Positions 1-7,783 of a stretch of 64,000 nucleotides of DNA are shown one piece after another. A program made the position numbers and the translations under genes. How positions within the stretch are numbered: the first letter of the stretch is position 1; each line of letters begins with the position of its first letter. The notes below the pieces were generated by a model. It saw only the letters and a program-made list of their open reading frames with translations. It ran no database searches and had not been told where the DNA came from. Source of the DNA: Myxococcales bacterium (lineage in GTDB: Bacteria > Myxococcota_A > Polyangia > Fen-1088); contig JAGTJU010000002.1 of the NCBI GenBank assembly GCA_022184915.1, positions 186,001 to 250,000 on the forward strand, in the 5' to 3' direction.

Positions 1-282
1 CGACGGGAACACCGGGACGATCCCCGCGCGCCGCTCGCCAGCCTCGCGCTGGCGCGGCTTTACCAGGATCACTTCGCGCAGCCCCGCAAGGCGCTCGCGG
101 CGCTCGACGATGCCCTGGCCCTGGATCCACCGCCGGCCCTCACCGAGCATGCGTCCGCGCGGCGCATCTGGGCGTTGCATGCGCTCGCCCTGACCGAGGC
201 CTGTCGCGAAGCGCGCGAGGCCTTCACCGCGCGCTATCCGCAAAGCCCCCACGTCTCGAAGCTGCGCGGTCTTTGCAAATGA
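1..282 (+). CDS. C-terminal end of a TPR/FecR-like protein (partial)
   Basis: The window opens inside this gene and only the last 93 residues are visible. They form Ala/Leu-rich helical pairs of the tetratricopeptide kind (LASLALARLYQD, ALAALDDALALD) and end in RYPQSPHVSKLRGLCK. That ending resembles the end of the FecR-domain protein at 24622-25854, which closes with a similar 'RFP-x-GPHRE' helix. The stop codon overlaps the start of the next gene (ATGA), so the two are translationally coupled. By analogy with the loci at 24 kb and 50 kb this is probably the membrane-anchored FecR/TPR partner of an ECF sigma factor encoded further left. That is inference, because the N-terminal domains lie outside the window. 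Confidence 0.7.
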   Translation, partial: RREHRDDPRAPLASLALARLYQDHFAQPRKALAALDDALALDPPPALTEHASARRIWALHALALTEACREAREAFTARYPQSPHVSKLRGLCK

Positions 283-1682
283 CGCCCCCGGGGGGGCATG
301 CCTCGTACAGTTTGCCTTTCGTCCTGGGCGTGCTCCTCGGCGTTTGTCCCGCGACGGCCCGGGCACAAGACGCGCAGGCGCCCCCCGGGGTGCAGAGCGC
401 TTGCCGTCCAGGCACAAAAGGTGTGTCGCTCGAGGCCCGCGGCCCCCGGGCGGAATCGTTGCTGTCCGCGGTTGCCGAGCGGCTCGGGCCGCAGCTCCGG
501 AGCGGGGGCCATCACTTGTGTCTCGCGCCCAGGCAAGGGCTTGCCGTGCGCACGCCCACCCGCATCGTTCTTCAGGATCTCGACCTGCCGGACCTCGTTG
601 CCGTGAGGGTCATGGCGCTCACAACGACGGAGCAGCCAGTGAACCTGGCCTCGCTGCCTGCCGATGGCCGCGCCCACGTTGTGGCAGCGGTGGCGCTCGA
701 ACTTTGGCAGCTCCAGCGCCCCGAACTGTCCGGGCCTCCGCCCGCGCCCCCGAAAGCTTCGGCCCCCGCCACGCCCACAAAGGCTCCTGCACCGCCGGCG
801 CCCACCAAGGCGCCTGCACTCACGGAGCCCGCAAGGACTCTGGCACGTCCTGCGCCCGCAGAGGGTGTTGCTCCCCCTGCGGCTCCTCGTGCCGCAGTGC
901 CTTCTGGGGCGGCTCCTGCGCCTGTGCTGGCTCCTGCGCCGCCGGTGGTTGGGCCACCGCCGGTGGTTGCGTCGCCGCCGGTGTTTGCGCCGCTGCCGGT
1001 GGTTGGGCCGCCGCCGGTGGTTGCGCCGCCGCCGGTCGAGCCCCCGCGCCCGCCGGAGCGACGTGCGGCGCCCGAAGCGTCACCGCCCGAGGAGGGGCCC
1101 TCGCCCGAGGCGTCCGCGGGCGCGTCTTACATGACCGGTCGCGACGAAAAAGTCCCAGCGTGGCTGGCCACGGCCGGCGTGAGCGTTTCCCACTTGTCCT
1201 CGGGCTTGACGCTTTGGGGACCCCAGGCGCGCGTGGTGTGGACGCCTGGGAGATGGAGTGCCGAGGCGCGGATGGCTTTCGGTACGGATGAACGCGCCGT
1301 GAGCGTCCTGGGGCGGATCCGCACCCGGACGCTCGGGGCGGGCTTGGGTCTGCATCGGCGGCTTGCCGGCGAGGAGGTCCCGCTGTCACGGCGGCCCGGA
1401 TTCGCACTCAGCGCGGGGGGCTTCGTGGAGGGGCTCGGGGTTCATTTCCAGCCGGAGGCCGCCCAGGGTGCCGAGGGGACATCGGCCTGGCTTGGGGCCT
1501 TCGTTGCGGGAGCAGGCCTCGACGGATCCTTCGGCCTGTCTCCACGCCTGTGCCTGGGGCTGCGGCTCGAAACCGCCTGGGTGCCCCTGGCGGCCCGGGC
1601 TCAGGATGACGAGAACAGTGATCTGGTGGCGTTCGCGGGCTTCGTGGCCGGCGCTCACCTCTATCTCGGGAGTCGCTTCTGA
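279..1682 (+). CDS. Secreted two-domain protein with Pro/Ala-rich linker, predicted C-terminal beta-barrel
   Basis: 467 aa. The start is ATG 279, overlapping the preceding stop; a TTG six bases upstream is less likely. A signal peptide (LPFVLGVLLGVCPATARAQ) is followed by an N-terminal domain of about 120 residues, a Pro/Ala/Val linker built from an 18-nt tandem repeat (about residues 150-265), and a C-terminal part rich in alternating hydrophobic strands with Gly/Arg turns ending in YLGSRF. A terminal aromatic residue is usual for outer-membrane barrels. Nothing is recognised by name. The layout matches the proteins at 25851-26876 and 48965-49855, each next to a sigma/FecR-like pair. Export and the barrel are inferred from sequence character. 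Confidence 0.75.
   Translation: MTPPGGHASYSLPFVLGVLLGVCPATARAQDAQAPPGVQSACRPGTKGVSLEARGPRAESLLSAVAERLGPQLRSGGHHLCLAPRQGLAVRTPTRIVLQDLDLPDLVAVRVMALTTTEQPVNLASLPADGRAHVVAAVALELWQLQRPELSGPPPAPPKASAPATPTKAPAPPAPTKAPALTEPARTLARPAPAEGVAPPAAPRAAVPSGAAPAPVLAPAPPVVGPPPVVASPPVFAPLPVVGPPPVVAPPPVEPPRPPERRAAPEASPPEEGPSPEASAGASYMTGRDEKVPAWLATAGVSVSHLSSGLTLWGPQARVVWTPGRWSAEARMAFGTDERAVSVLGRIRTRTLGAGLGLHRRLAGEEVPLSRRPGFALSAGGFVEGLGVHFQPEAAQGAEGTSAWLGAFVAGAGLDGSFGLSPRLCLGLRLETAWVPLAARAQDDENSDLVAFAGFVAGAHLYLGSRF
930..1041 (+). repeat. In-frame 18-nt tandem repeat coding a Pro/Val linker
   Basis: About six imperfect copies of an 18-nt unit (CCGCCGGTGGTTGCGCCG-like) encode PPPVVG/PPPVVA blocks between the two domains of the surrounding gene. 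Such repeats change copy number easily and probably act only as a flexible periplasmic spacer. Confidence 0.7.
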
Positions 1683-2167
1683 TGAGACATGAACGAACCT
1701 TTGCCCCTTCCACCGCGCGGCGTAGGACGCGCACGAGCTGTTCCCTCGGGGGGCTCTTGCTGAGTGGACTGCTTGCAGTTGCTTCTTGTGAGAACACCGC
1801 CGAAGTGTTGCGTGCGAACGATGCCGGCGTTCAAGACAGCGGCGCGGACAGCGGTGGCGCTCCGGCCACTGGGGGCGCCCCGGGCAGCGGTGGCAGTGGC
1901 GGAGCCGGAATGAGCGCAGGCGGTGGCGCGGGTGGTGGCGCGGGTGGCGGTGGAGGCGCACGTGCCGTCCCGCTGTCTCAGGTGCCGGACGACGTGCTCC
2001 GCGCGGCGGACGCTGCTGTTCCGGGTTTCGTCCCTGACGAGGCAGAGATGGAAACCGATGAACAAGGCGTCACGGAATACACCTTGAAGGGCACTGCCAA
2101 CGGCGTCCGCCGGGAAATCGAGATCGACGTGGGGCCTGACGGGACCATTTTGGAGGTAGACGTGTAG
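1682..2167 (+). CDS. Lipoprotein-like protein with one PepSY-like domain
   Basis: 161 aa. The ATG overlaps the previous stop (TGATG), so it is coupled to the barrel-like protein. A basic n-region and hydrophobic stretch end at LLAVASC, a plausible lipobox with Cys about 36. A Gly/Ala/Ser-rich linker follows, then a domain of about 65 residues starting PLSQVPDDVLRAADAAVPGF and ending in an IEIDVGPDGTILEVDV-type strand. That pattern (an amphipathic helix with VPGF, then charged beta strands with TEY) is the PepSY-like fold (PF11396 type). The same domain occurs twice in the lipoprotein at 18881-19573. Function is unknown; PepSY-like proteins are usually periplasmic. Confidence 0.75.
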   Translation: MRHERTFAPSTARRRTRTSCSLGGLLLSGLLAVASCENTAEVLRANDAGVQDSGADSGGAPATGGAPGSGGSGGAGMSAGGGAGGGAGGGGGARAVPLSQVPDDVLRAADAAVPGFVPDEAEMETDEQGVTEYTLKGTANGVRREIEIDVGPDGTILEVDV

Positions 2168-2195
2168 CTGGTCTAGCGCCTTGTCGGCCCTGAGC

Positions 2196-2945
2196 TTAGC
2201 GCCGTCGGGACTGCAACTTCGCGAGGAGCCGCAAGATTTCGAGGTAGAGCCACACGAGTGTGACCATGAGACCAAAGGCGGCGTACCACTCCATGTACTT
2301 CGGCGCGCCTCGCTCGGCGCCTTGCTCGATGAAGTCGAAGTCGAGCACCAGGTTGAGCGCAGCCACCACCACCACGCCCACGCTGAACAGGATCCCGAAC
2401 GTTCCTGAGCCGTGAATGAAGCCAAGGCTGATACCAAAGAACCTCAGCACGAAGGTGGCCAGGTAGACGAGCGCGATGCTCCCGGTGGCGGCCACCACGC
2501 CCAGCTTGAAGTTTTCGGTGGCCTTGATGGCACCCGACTTGTACGCGAGCAGCAGCGCCAAGAGCGTTCCGAAGGTCAACGCAACAGCCTGGAACACGAT
2601 GCCTGGGTAGCGAAGCTCGAAGAGCGCGGAGATGGCGCCCAGGGCCAAGCCTTCGGCCAGCGCGTACAGGGGGGCTGTGACCTTGGCCCACGACTTCTTA
2701 AACACGGTGACGAGCGCAAGCAGGAGCCCTCCCACCGCGCCCCCGATCAGGTACGGCGCCACGCTGCCGGGCTCGTCACCCGAGAAGACAGACCGCCACG
2801 GCACGAGCGCGGAGATCAAGGCCAACGCCAGCAGCACGGCCGTTTTGTTCACCGTGCCCTGGATCGTCATGGCCCCCTGGCCAGACCTCGTGCCTACGAA
2901 GCCCCCAAAGGTTTTGGTGCTCAGAGCGGGGTTTGCCGTCCTCAT
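2196..2945 (-). CDS. Bax inhibitor-1/YccA-like integral membrane protein
   Basis: 249 aa with about seven transmembrane segments. The start at 2945 gives MRTANPALSTKTF, the usual N-terminus of the bacterial Bax inhibitor-1/YccA family (PF12811 branch), followed by the family block AMTIQGTVNKTAVLL. Other family traits are the GLALGAISALFE helix, a YKSGAIKATENFKLGV loop and the C-terminal acidic stretch LDFDFIEQGAERGAPKYMEW. The upstream extension of the open frame has no similarity and was dropped. It lies 68 bp after the end of the TonB-receptor frame on the same strand and may be co-transcribed. The family is linked to membrane homeostasis; the substrate is unknown. Confidence 0.9.
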   Translation of the reverse strand: MRTANPALSTKTFGGFVGTRSGQGAMTIQGTVNKTAVLLALALISALVPWRSVFSGDEPGSVAPYLIGGAVGGLLLALVTVFKKSWAKVTAPLYALAEGLALGAISALFELRYPGIVFQAVALTFGTLLALLLAYKSGAIKATENFKLGVVAATGSIALVYLATFVLRFFGISLGFIHGSGTFGILFSVGVVVVAALNLVLDFDFIEQGAERGAPKYMEWYAAFGLMVTLVWLYLEILRLLAKLQSRRR

Positions 2946-3013
2946 GGTCTTGCTGTCTCTCGTCTTTCTCGCACAGCTTGGGCTGATGGCTGAATCTGTA
3001 CCAGGCTCGATCG

Positions 3014-5911
3014 TCAGAACCTGTACGACACGCCCAGGCGGGCCTGCCGGCCATACCTGGCGACGGTGGGGGAAGGCAGGTCCGGCCCCACGGGAAAGCC
3101 TGTTCGCGGCCCCACGACGTCGAGCACGTTGAAGACCCCTGCGAAATAGCGCAGGCCCAAGGGCCTGAAGTCCCCCGACACGGAGACGTTCCAGATGAGC
3201 GCGTCGTCGAGCCGTTCGCCGTCGCGGTCTCGCCGTCCGATGTCGTAGAGCACCTCGTTCGAGAGGCGTGCTTTGCCGGGAATCAGCGACCAGATCGAAC
3301 GTAGCGAAGCAACGTCCGTGGGCGCGTTGATGAAGGGCTCCGATTCCCCATTGGCGTATGAGCGAACGGATTGAACCGTGTAGGCCGCAACGAGCGTCGT
3401 CCCGGTCGCTGGATCCCAACGCAGTTCTCCCGTGCCCCCGAAGCCTCGCACCTCGTTGCCCCGGTTCTGGTAGGCCAGCAAGCCGTCCTCAGGGTCCGCT
3501 GCCAGCACGATCAAGTCGTTCACCTGGTTGGCGAACACGCTGCCGAGCGCCGTCAGCGAATCGGTGGCGTGGTGAGCGTGCTCGATCTCCAAGCTGACGA
3601 TCGTCTCGGGCTGCAAGTCACGAGCGGCCTTCTGCGATTCGTCCCCATCGTTGTAGAACCGTTCATACGTCGTGGGCGCGCGGAAGGCTCGCCCCGCAAG
3701 AACCTTGGTGTTGCCATTCGCGTAAGGGCGCAACATCAGCGCGACACGCGGGTTGACCGTCGAGCCGAAGCTGTTGGTGTAGTGGTCCGCCCGAACGCCG
3801 AAGTTCAACCGGACGGAGTCCGAAAACTTCATGTCATCGACGAAGTAACCGGAGACGACCAACTCGTCTTCAGCGTTCGCTTCCCGCTGCGCAGCGATCG
3901 AAGGCTCGCCCAGGTCGAGCGAGAACTGGTTTTGAGCCTCGGCCCCGATGGTGACGCTCTGGCCCCAGAACGAGGGCAGGGAAAGACGCAGTTCCCCCGT
4001 GGCCCAGCGCGCGCGCAGCGTCTCCTCGTAGGGTTCGGGGACGTTCTCATTGACCCCGGGCAGCTGGTAGACCCCCGTGAACCGTGACTCGTCGAAAGCC
4101 GCGCGTGCGGTCAAGACGAAGGAGGCGAGTGGGATGTCGCCACGGAGTTCGACGTAGCTTCGCCGATCGGAATAGGTCGTTCCCCGAAGTGGGAGCGTGT
4201 CGTACGCACCGGTCGGCACGTCTTTTTTCCGCCGGTTGAGTCCCGCGCGCACGCTGAGGCGCCCCAGGCGCGCCCAGAAATCGAGGTGGCCCACCTGCTC
4301 CTCATCGGCGCGCTCCGCCACCGTATCGGGGGTGGTGAGGCTGCCGTCGTTCCAGGAGTATCGTCTGTCTCCCAGCTGATTCAGGCCCGCGGCGCTCACC
4401 CGCACGAAGTCCCCCTTGGTGCCATACCCCAAAGTCAGGCGACCCGCCTGAAGCCCCAACGTCCCCGCCGTCGCGCCGAGCTCCGCGGAGGCGCCCTTGG
4501 GAGCTCCCCTCGTCACCACGTTCACGACGCCAAAGACCGCGCTGGTACCGTACAGCACCGAGCCGGGGCCCCGCACGACCTCGATCCTCTGGACGTTCGC
4601 GAGATCCACGTCGAAATCGTGACCCACCCAGTTTTGCCCCACGAGCACATCGTTGAGAGGGTGACCGTCGACCAAAACCAAGATCCGTTTGGTGTAGTCC
4701 CCCGGAGGGGAGAACCCCTGGAACCCAACCGACTGGTAGGCGCGGTCGTACGAGCCGAAAATGCCCCGTAGGCCCTGGAGCGCTTCGGCGAGCGTCAGCC
4801 AACCGAAGGCCGCAATCTCGTTGGACGTGATGACGGACACGGCGCCGGGGGCCTGCTCGGCACTCACCAAGCTCTTGGTTGCGGCCGACACTTCGGGGTC
4901 GGCGCGCCTCAATCTGGCGTTCAGGTACACACGCTCGTTTTGCTCGATGACCACCTCTGATTTGAACGTGGTCCGCCCCTCGCGCTCGACCTCCACCGTG
5001 TGAGGCCCCACGACGAGCCCTTCGATCACGGCCGGGGTGAATTCCATCTCTCGGCCGTCCACCTTCACGAGGGCCCCGTCCACGTTCGCCTGCACCACCA
5101 AGATGCCCGTTGGGGGCCGCTGAACACTGAGCGGGGCGTCCACAATCACCGTGGTCGCTGGCTTCACGTCGACCTCGAAGCGCGAGGTCGCAAAGCCCGG
5201 TGCGGATACGAAAAGCACCACCCTCCCGGTCTCCAGGCGAATCGTCCCGGGGCCCTTGCGAAGCAAAGGACCATCGACCAGGCCCCTGCGGACCTCGGCA
5301 CCCTCCGGAATCTGGCGAACTTCGACATCACCAAAGATTCGTTTGAGCTTGACCTTGAGCCGCACCTCCCTGCCCGTCTGCAGGAGCGCGTCGACCTCTG
5401 CCGGGTGATAGCCAGGCAAGTCCAGGATGAGGTGCGCCTGCCCCGGCTCCAGGGCAAGTCGTGTGGGCGTTGCGCCCAGGCTGCCCAGGTCACGACGCCG
5501 GTAGTAGACGAGCGCGCCCGGCGGTTCGCTTTCGACGCTCACCAGGGCCAGGTTGGCGCTGAGAGCCTCGATGGCGGCACTGATGCGCTCGCGTTCCTCG
5601 GCACTGGCTTCGCTCGCCAGCAGTCCGGACCACGCGCGGAACGCTTCATCAAACTTGCTCAGCTTCTCGAGACAGCGCGCGATGTTGAACGCGACGTTGC
5701 GGTTTGGCACCAGACGGTTAGAGGCGTAGTACGCCGCCAACGCCGCCTCGAAGTCACCCTTGCGGTAGGCCGTGTTCCCTCGGTCGAAGTGAAACTGTGC
5801 TTCGTCAGCCAGGTCGGAAGGTGTGGTCGCAGCGGTTGCGTTCAGAGGGGAGACTGTTGACGCCGCGAACGAGAGGACAATGAAGACAGCGGTAACTTGA
5901 AGACTGTGCAT
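3014..5911 (-). CDS. TonB-dependent receptor with N-terminal TPR and PEGA modules (alternative start inside the kinase frame)
   Basis: 965 aa if translation starts at ATG 5911, which begins a clear signal peptide (MHSLQVTAVFIVLSFAAS, cleavage near NATAA). TPR-like helices (about 35-110) match the gene style of outer-membrane receptors that carry periplasmic N-terminal additions. At least three PEGA-like beta modules follow (VESEPPGALVYY, KRIFGDVEVRQIPEGAEVRR, GILVVQANVDGALVKVDG), each built to bind the cell wall or partner proteins. The plug domain is at about 350-480 and the 22-strand-type barrel runs to the terminal Phe. No good Shine-Dalgarno sequence precedes the ATG (the nearest purine run is GAGGG about 20 nt upstream). 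The ligand cannot be told from sequence. Confidence 0.55.
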   Translation of the reverse strand: MHSLQVTAVFIVLSFAASTVSPLNATAATTPSDLADEAQFHFDRGNTAYRKGDFEAALAAYYASNRLVPNRNVAFNIARCLEKLSKFDEAFRAWSGLLASEASAEERERISAAIEALSANLALVSVESEPPGALVYYRRRDLGSLGATPTRLALEPGQAHLILDLPGYHPAEVDALLQTGREVRLKVKLKRIFGDVEVRQIPEGAEVRRGLVDGPLLRKGPGTIRLETGRVVLFVSAPGFATSRFEVDVKPATTVIVDAPLSVQRPPTGILVVQANVDGALVKVDGREMEFTPAVIEGLVVGPHTVEVEREGRTTFKSEVVIEQNERVYLNARLRRADPEVSAATKSLVSAEQAPGAVSVITSNEIAAFGWLTLAEALQGLRGIFGSYDRAYQSVGFQGFSPPGDYTKRILVLVDGHPLNDVLVGQNWVGHDFDVDLANVQRIEVVRGPGSVLYGTSAVFGVVNVVTRGAPKGASAELGATAGTLGLQAGRLTLGYGTKGDFVRVSAAGLNQLGDRRYSWNDGSLTTPDTVAERADEEQVGHLDFWARLGRLSVRAGLNRRKKDVPTGAYDTLPLRGTTYSDRRSYVELRGDIPLASFVLTARAAFDESRFTGVYQLPGVNENVPEPYEETLRARWATGELRLSLPSFWGQSVTIGAEAQNQFSLDLGEPSIAAQREANAEDELVVSGYFVDDMKFSDSVRLNFGVRADHYTNSFGSTVNPRVALMLRPYANGNTKVLAGRAFRAPTTYERFYNDGDESQKAARDLQPETIVSLEIEHAHHATDSLTALGSVFANQVNDLIVLAADPEDGLLAYQNRGNEVRGFGGTGELRWDPATGTTLVAAYTVQSVRSYANGESEPFINAPTDVASLRSIWSLIPGKARLSNEVLYDIGRRDRDGERLDDALIWNVSVSGDFRPLGLRYFAGVFNVLDVVGPRTGFPVGPDLPSPTVARYGRQARLGVSYRF

Positions 5912-7438
5912 GGAAGAATGGGTGTAGGGGGCCCTCAGCGCTCGGATCGGATGTCGTCGTACCTTGGGGAAGGTGCAGGCTGGCTCGGTGGCTGGGGCCG
6001 GGGCTTCGATCGGTAAGACGGCCGGGCTGTGAGTGGGGGAGGAGCCAACGGCTTCGGGGGGGGGCGCGGTCGCAGGGGCGGCAGCGGCGGCAGGCGCCGC
6101 AGGCGTCAGCTCGGCGCTCAAGGTCAGCCCCTCGTTCAACAGCGCCCGGACGGTTTCGCGTCGGTGCCCGGGCAGCACGAAGTGAAACTCCGAAGGCTCC
6201 TGGGACCTGCGCAGGGAGGCGCTGCCAGGCGTCCTCACGACGAGAACGTCACCCTGGTAGACAGCGGCCCCCGGTGGCGATGACTCGAAACGTACGTCCA
6301 AGCGGCCCTGCTCCCGGGCGACCGCGGCCTGCTCCTTTTCCTTCTGGTCGCGTAGAGCTGGCCAGAGCACGAAGGCCGCAGCGGCGGCGAGTCCCAAGCA
6401 GAGGACCGCCACGAAGGCGCGCCCCCATCGCTTTTTGGGCCCCACAGGGCCCTGCAGGGGCGACGTCGCCCCTCTGGCGTCGGCCGCCACCGAAAGGGTC
6501 GTCGAATGGGCGGGCCGCCTGGAATAAGGGGCGGGAGGCGCCACGAAGACGTGCCCGATGATTGTGCGCCCCCGGTCGGGCCAAAGGTTCAGCCGCACCG
6601 ACTCGGCGATCAGCGCGTCCTGGAAGGCCGTCATCGAGGCGAAGCGCTCCTCGGGGATCTTGGCGAGCGACCGCAAAACGATGGCCTGAAGTTCGTCGGA
6701 TAAATTCGGGTTCAGCTCCTGGGGCGGGCGAGGCTGGGCGTTGATCTGAAGGTTGATGAGTTCCCCCACCCCCGGCGAGAGAAACGGGGCCCTGCCCGTG
6801 AACAGTTCGTAGAGGATCACGCCGAGGGAATAGATGTCCGTTCGGAAATCGACCTCGCGCAAGCCCTGGCATTGCTCAGGAGACATGTACTTGGGGGTGC
6901 CCATGAGCGCACCGGTGCGCGTGTGGTGGCCGACGCGGAGCCAGTTTTTCTCGAGCTTGGCGATACCGAAATCCAAAATCTTGACCACGCGCGCCGAATC
7001 CCCCTGGGGGGAGTGCGTGAGATAGATGTTCTCGGGCTTGAGGTCCCGGTGGATGACCCCTGCGGAGTGCGCTGCGGCCAGGGCCGAGGCCAGCTGCACC
7101 CCGAAGTCCATCGCCTCGGCGAGCGTCACCCCCCCTCGCGCAACCCGCCTCGCCAGCGTCTCCCCTTCCAGGAGCTCCATGGCGATGTACGGCGTGCCAT
7201 CCGGGAGGTTGCCGTAGTCGTAAATGTCCACGATGCCCGCATGGCGAACGACGTTCGATACCTTGGCCTCGTTGAAGAAGCGGCTCACGGCTTCGGGGTC
7301 GGACGCGAGCTCGGGCCGCAGAACCTTGATGGCCGCCTTTCGTGCCAGGCCCGGATGTTCCGCGACAAAGACGGTGCCCATGCCGCCCTCGGCGACGACG
7401 GCCGAGATCCTATAGTTGCCAACGGTACGGCCCAACAT
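3014..7438 (-). CDS. Single frame: Ser/Thr protein kinase, PEGA, then TonB-dependent receptor (1474 aa)
   Basis: From ATG 7438 (MLGRTVGNYRIS, the usual kinase start; a TTG lies 39 bases upstream) the frame runs with no stop to 3014. Residues 1-275 are a PknB-type kinase: Gly-rich loop AEGGMGTVF, Lys 38, HRDLKPEN (HRD at 130-132), DFG at 156-158, and GTPKYMSPEQ. A transmembrane helix lies at about 340-362, followed by one PEGA domain and a Pro/Ala tail. At residue 510 a second protein begins: signal peptide MHSLQVTAVFIVLSF, TPR-like helices, PEGA modules, a TonB plug (EVVRGPGSVLYGTSAVFGVVNVV) and a barrel ending in GVSYRF. No stop codon separates the halves. Either it is a true fusion, or the two genes are in frame with the receptor starting at 5911. 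Two export signals in one chain make the second reading likelier. Confidence 0.7.
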   Translation of the reverse strand: MLGRTVGNYRISAVVAEGGMGTVFVAEHPGLARKAAIKVLRPELASDPEAVSRFFNEAKVSNVVRHAGIVDIYDYGNLPDGTPYIAMELLEGETLARRVARGGVTLAEAMDFGVQLASALAAAHSAGVIHRDLKPENIYLTHSPQGDSARVVKILDFGIAKLEKNWLRVGHHTRTGALMGTPKYMSPEQCQGLREVDFRTDIYSLGVILYELFTGRAPFLSPGVGELINLQINAQPRPPQELNPNLSDELQAIVLRSLAKIPEERFASMTAFQDALIAESVRLNLWPDRGRTIIGHVFVAPPAPYSRRPAHSTTLSVAADARGATSPLQGPVGPKKRWGRAFVAVLCLGLAAAAAFVLWPALRDQKEKEQAAVAREQGRLDVRFESSPPGAAVYQGDVLVVRTPGSASLRRSQEPSEFHFVLPGHRRETVRALLNEGLTLSAELTPAAPAAAAAPATAPPPEAVGSSPTHSPAVLPIEAPAPATEPACTFPKVRRHPIRALRAPYTHSSMHSLQVTAVFIVLSFAASTVSPLNATAATTPSDLADEAQFHFDRGNTAYRKGDFEAALAAYYASNRLVPNRNVAFNIARCLEKLSKFDEAFRAWSGLLASEASAEERERISAAIEALSANLALVSVESEPPGALVYYRRRDLGSLGATPTRLALEPGQAHLILDLPGYHPAEVDALLQTGREVRLKVKLKRIFGDVEVRQIPEGAEVRRGLVDGPLLRKGPGTIRLETGRVVLFVSAPGFATSRFEVDVKPATTVIVDAPLSVQRPPTGILVVQANVDGALVKVDGREMEFTPAVIEGLVVGPHTVEVEREGRTTFKSEVVIEQNERVYLNARLRRADPEVSAATKSLVSAEQAPGAVSVITSNEIAAFGWLTLAEALQGLRGIFGSYDRAYQSVGFQGFSPPGDYTKRILVLVDGHPLNDVLVGQNWVGHDFDVDLANVQRIEVVRGPGSVLYGTSAVFGVVNVVTRGAPKGASAELGATAGTLGLQAGRLTLGYGTKGDFVRVSAAGLNQLGDRRYSWNDGSLTTPDTVAERADEEQVGHLDFWARLGRLSVRAGLNRRKKDVPTGAYDTLPLRGTTYSDRRSYVELRGDIPLASFVLTARAAFDESRFTGVYQLPGVNENVPEPYEETLRARWATGELRLSLPSFWGQSVTIGAEAQNQFSLDLGEPSIAAQREANAEDELVVSGYFVDDMKFSDSVRLNFGVRADHYTNSFGSTVNPRVALMLRPYANGNTKVLAGRAFRAPTTYERFYNDGDESQKAARDLQPETIVSLEIEHAHHATDSLTALGSVFANQVNDLIVLAADPEDGLLAYQNRGNEVRGFGGTGELRWDPATGTTLVAAYTVQSVRSYANGESEPFINAPTDVASLRSIWSLIPGKARLSNEVLYDIGRRDRDGERLDDALIWNVSVSGDFRPLGLRYFAGVFNVLDVVGPRTGFPVGPDLPSPTVARYGRQARLGVSYRF

Positions 7439-7783
7439 GAGCGTCGGCAGTTTTGCAGCGCCCGAGGCGCTACGCAATGAGCACTTTGCTCAGTCGAGGC
7501 CAGTTTCGTGGCTTACACGTTTTTTGGCAAAGGCTGCATGGCATCCCAAGTGAGCCATCCTCTGGACCCTGGCTCGGCGCAATAAGTCATTAAGGATTAT
7601 CTTAGCGCAGCAAGCACATGTGTTTCCAGGAGTTTTCCTGTGAGCCCCGATGAGGTGCTGCGCGCCATCGCCAACAATGCGACGCGCCGTTGGCCTCGGT
7701 TCCGTGAGCGGCGCCTTCAACGGCAGGTAGGGAAGGCGCGCGCTTGACGGGGTTTCGGGAGCAGGGTAGGCCGTGCAACGCCC
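7439..7783. other. 345-bp intergenic region between divergent genes
   Basis: No open frame in it looks coding. It holds an AT-rich patch at 7581-7604 (AATAAGTCATTAAGGATTAT) and a TTGACG hexamer at 7744-7749 with a poor -10 match about 17 nt later, just before the lipoprotein gene. Promoters for the kinase frame (leftward) and the lipoprotein (rightward) are expected here, but neither is strong enough to call exactly. Confidence 0.4.

Noticed and set aside
344-1291. Long open frames in other phases over the two-domain protein (for example 315 codons with Gly/Cys/Ala runs)
   Set aside because: They are products of high GC and of the 18-nt tandem repeat; no start signals, signal peptide or family pattern.
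2412-2993. A 193-codon forward frame opposite the Bax-inhibitor-like gene
   Set aside because: It lies wholly antisense to a well-recognised membrane protein and has charged low-complexity composition.
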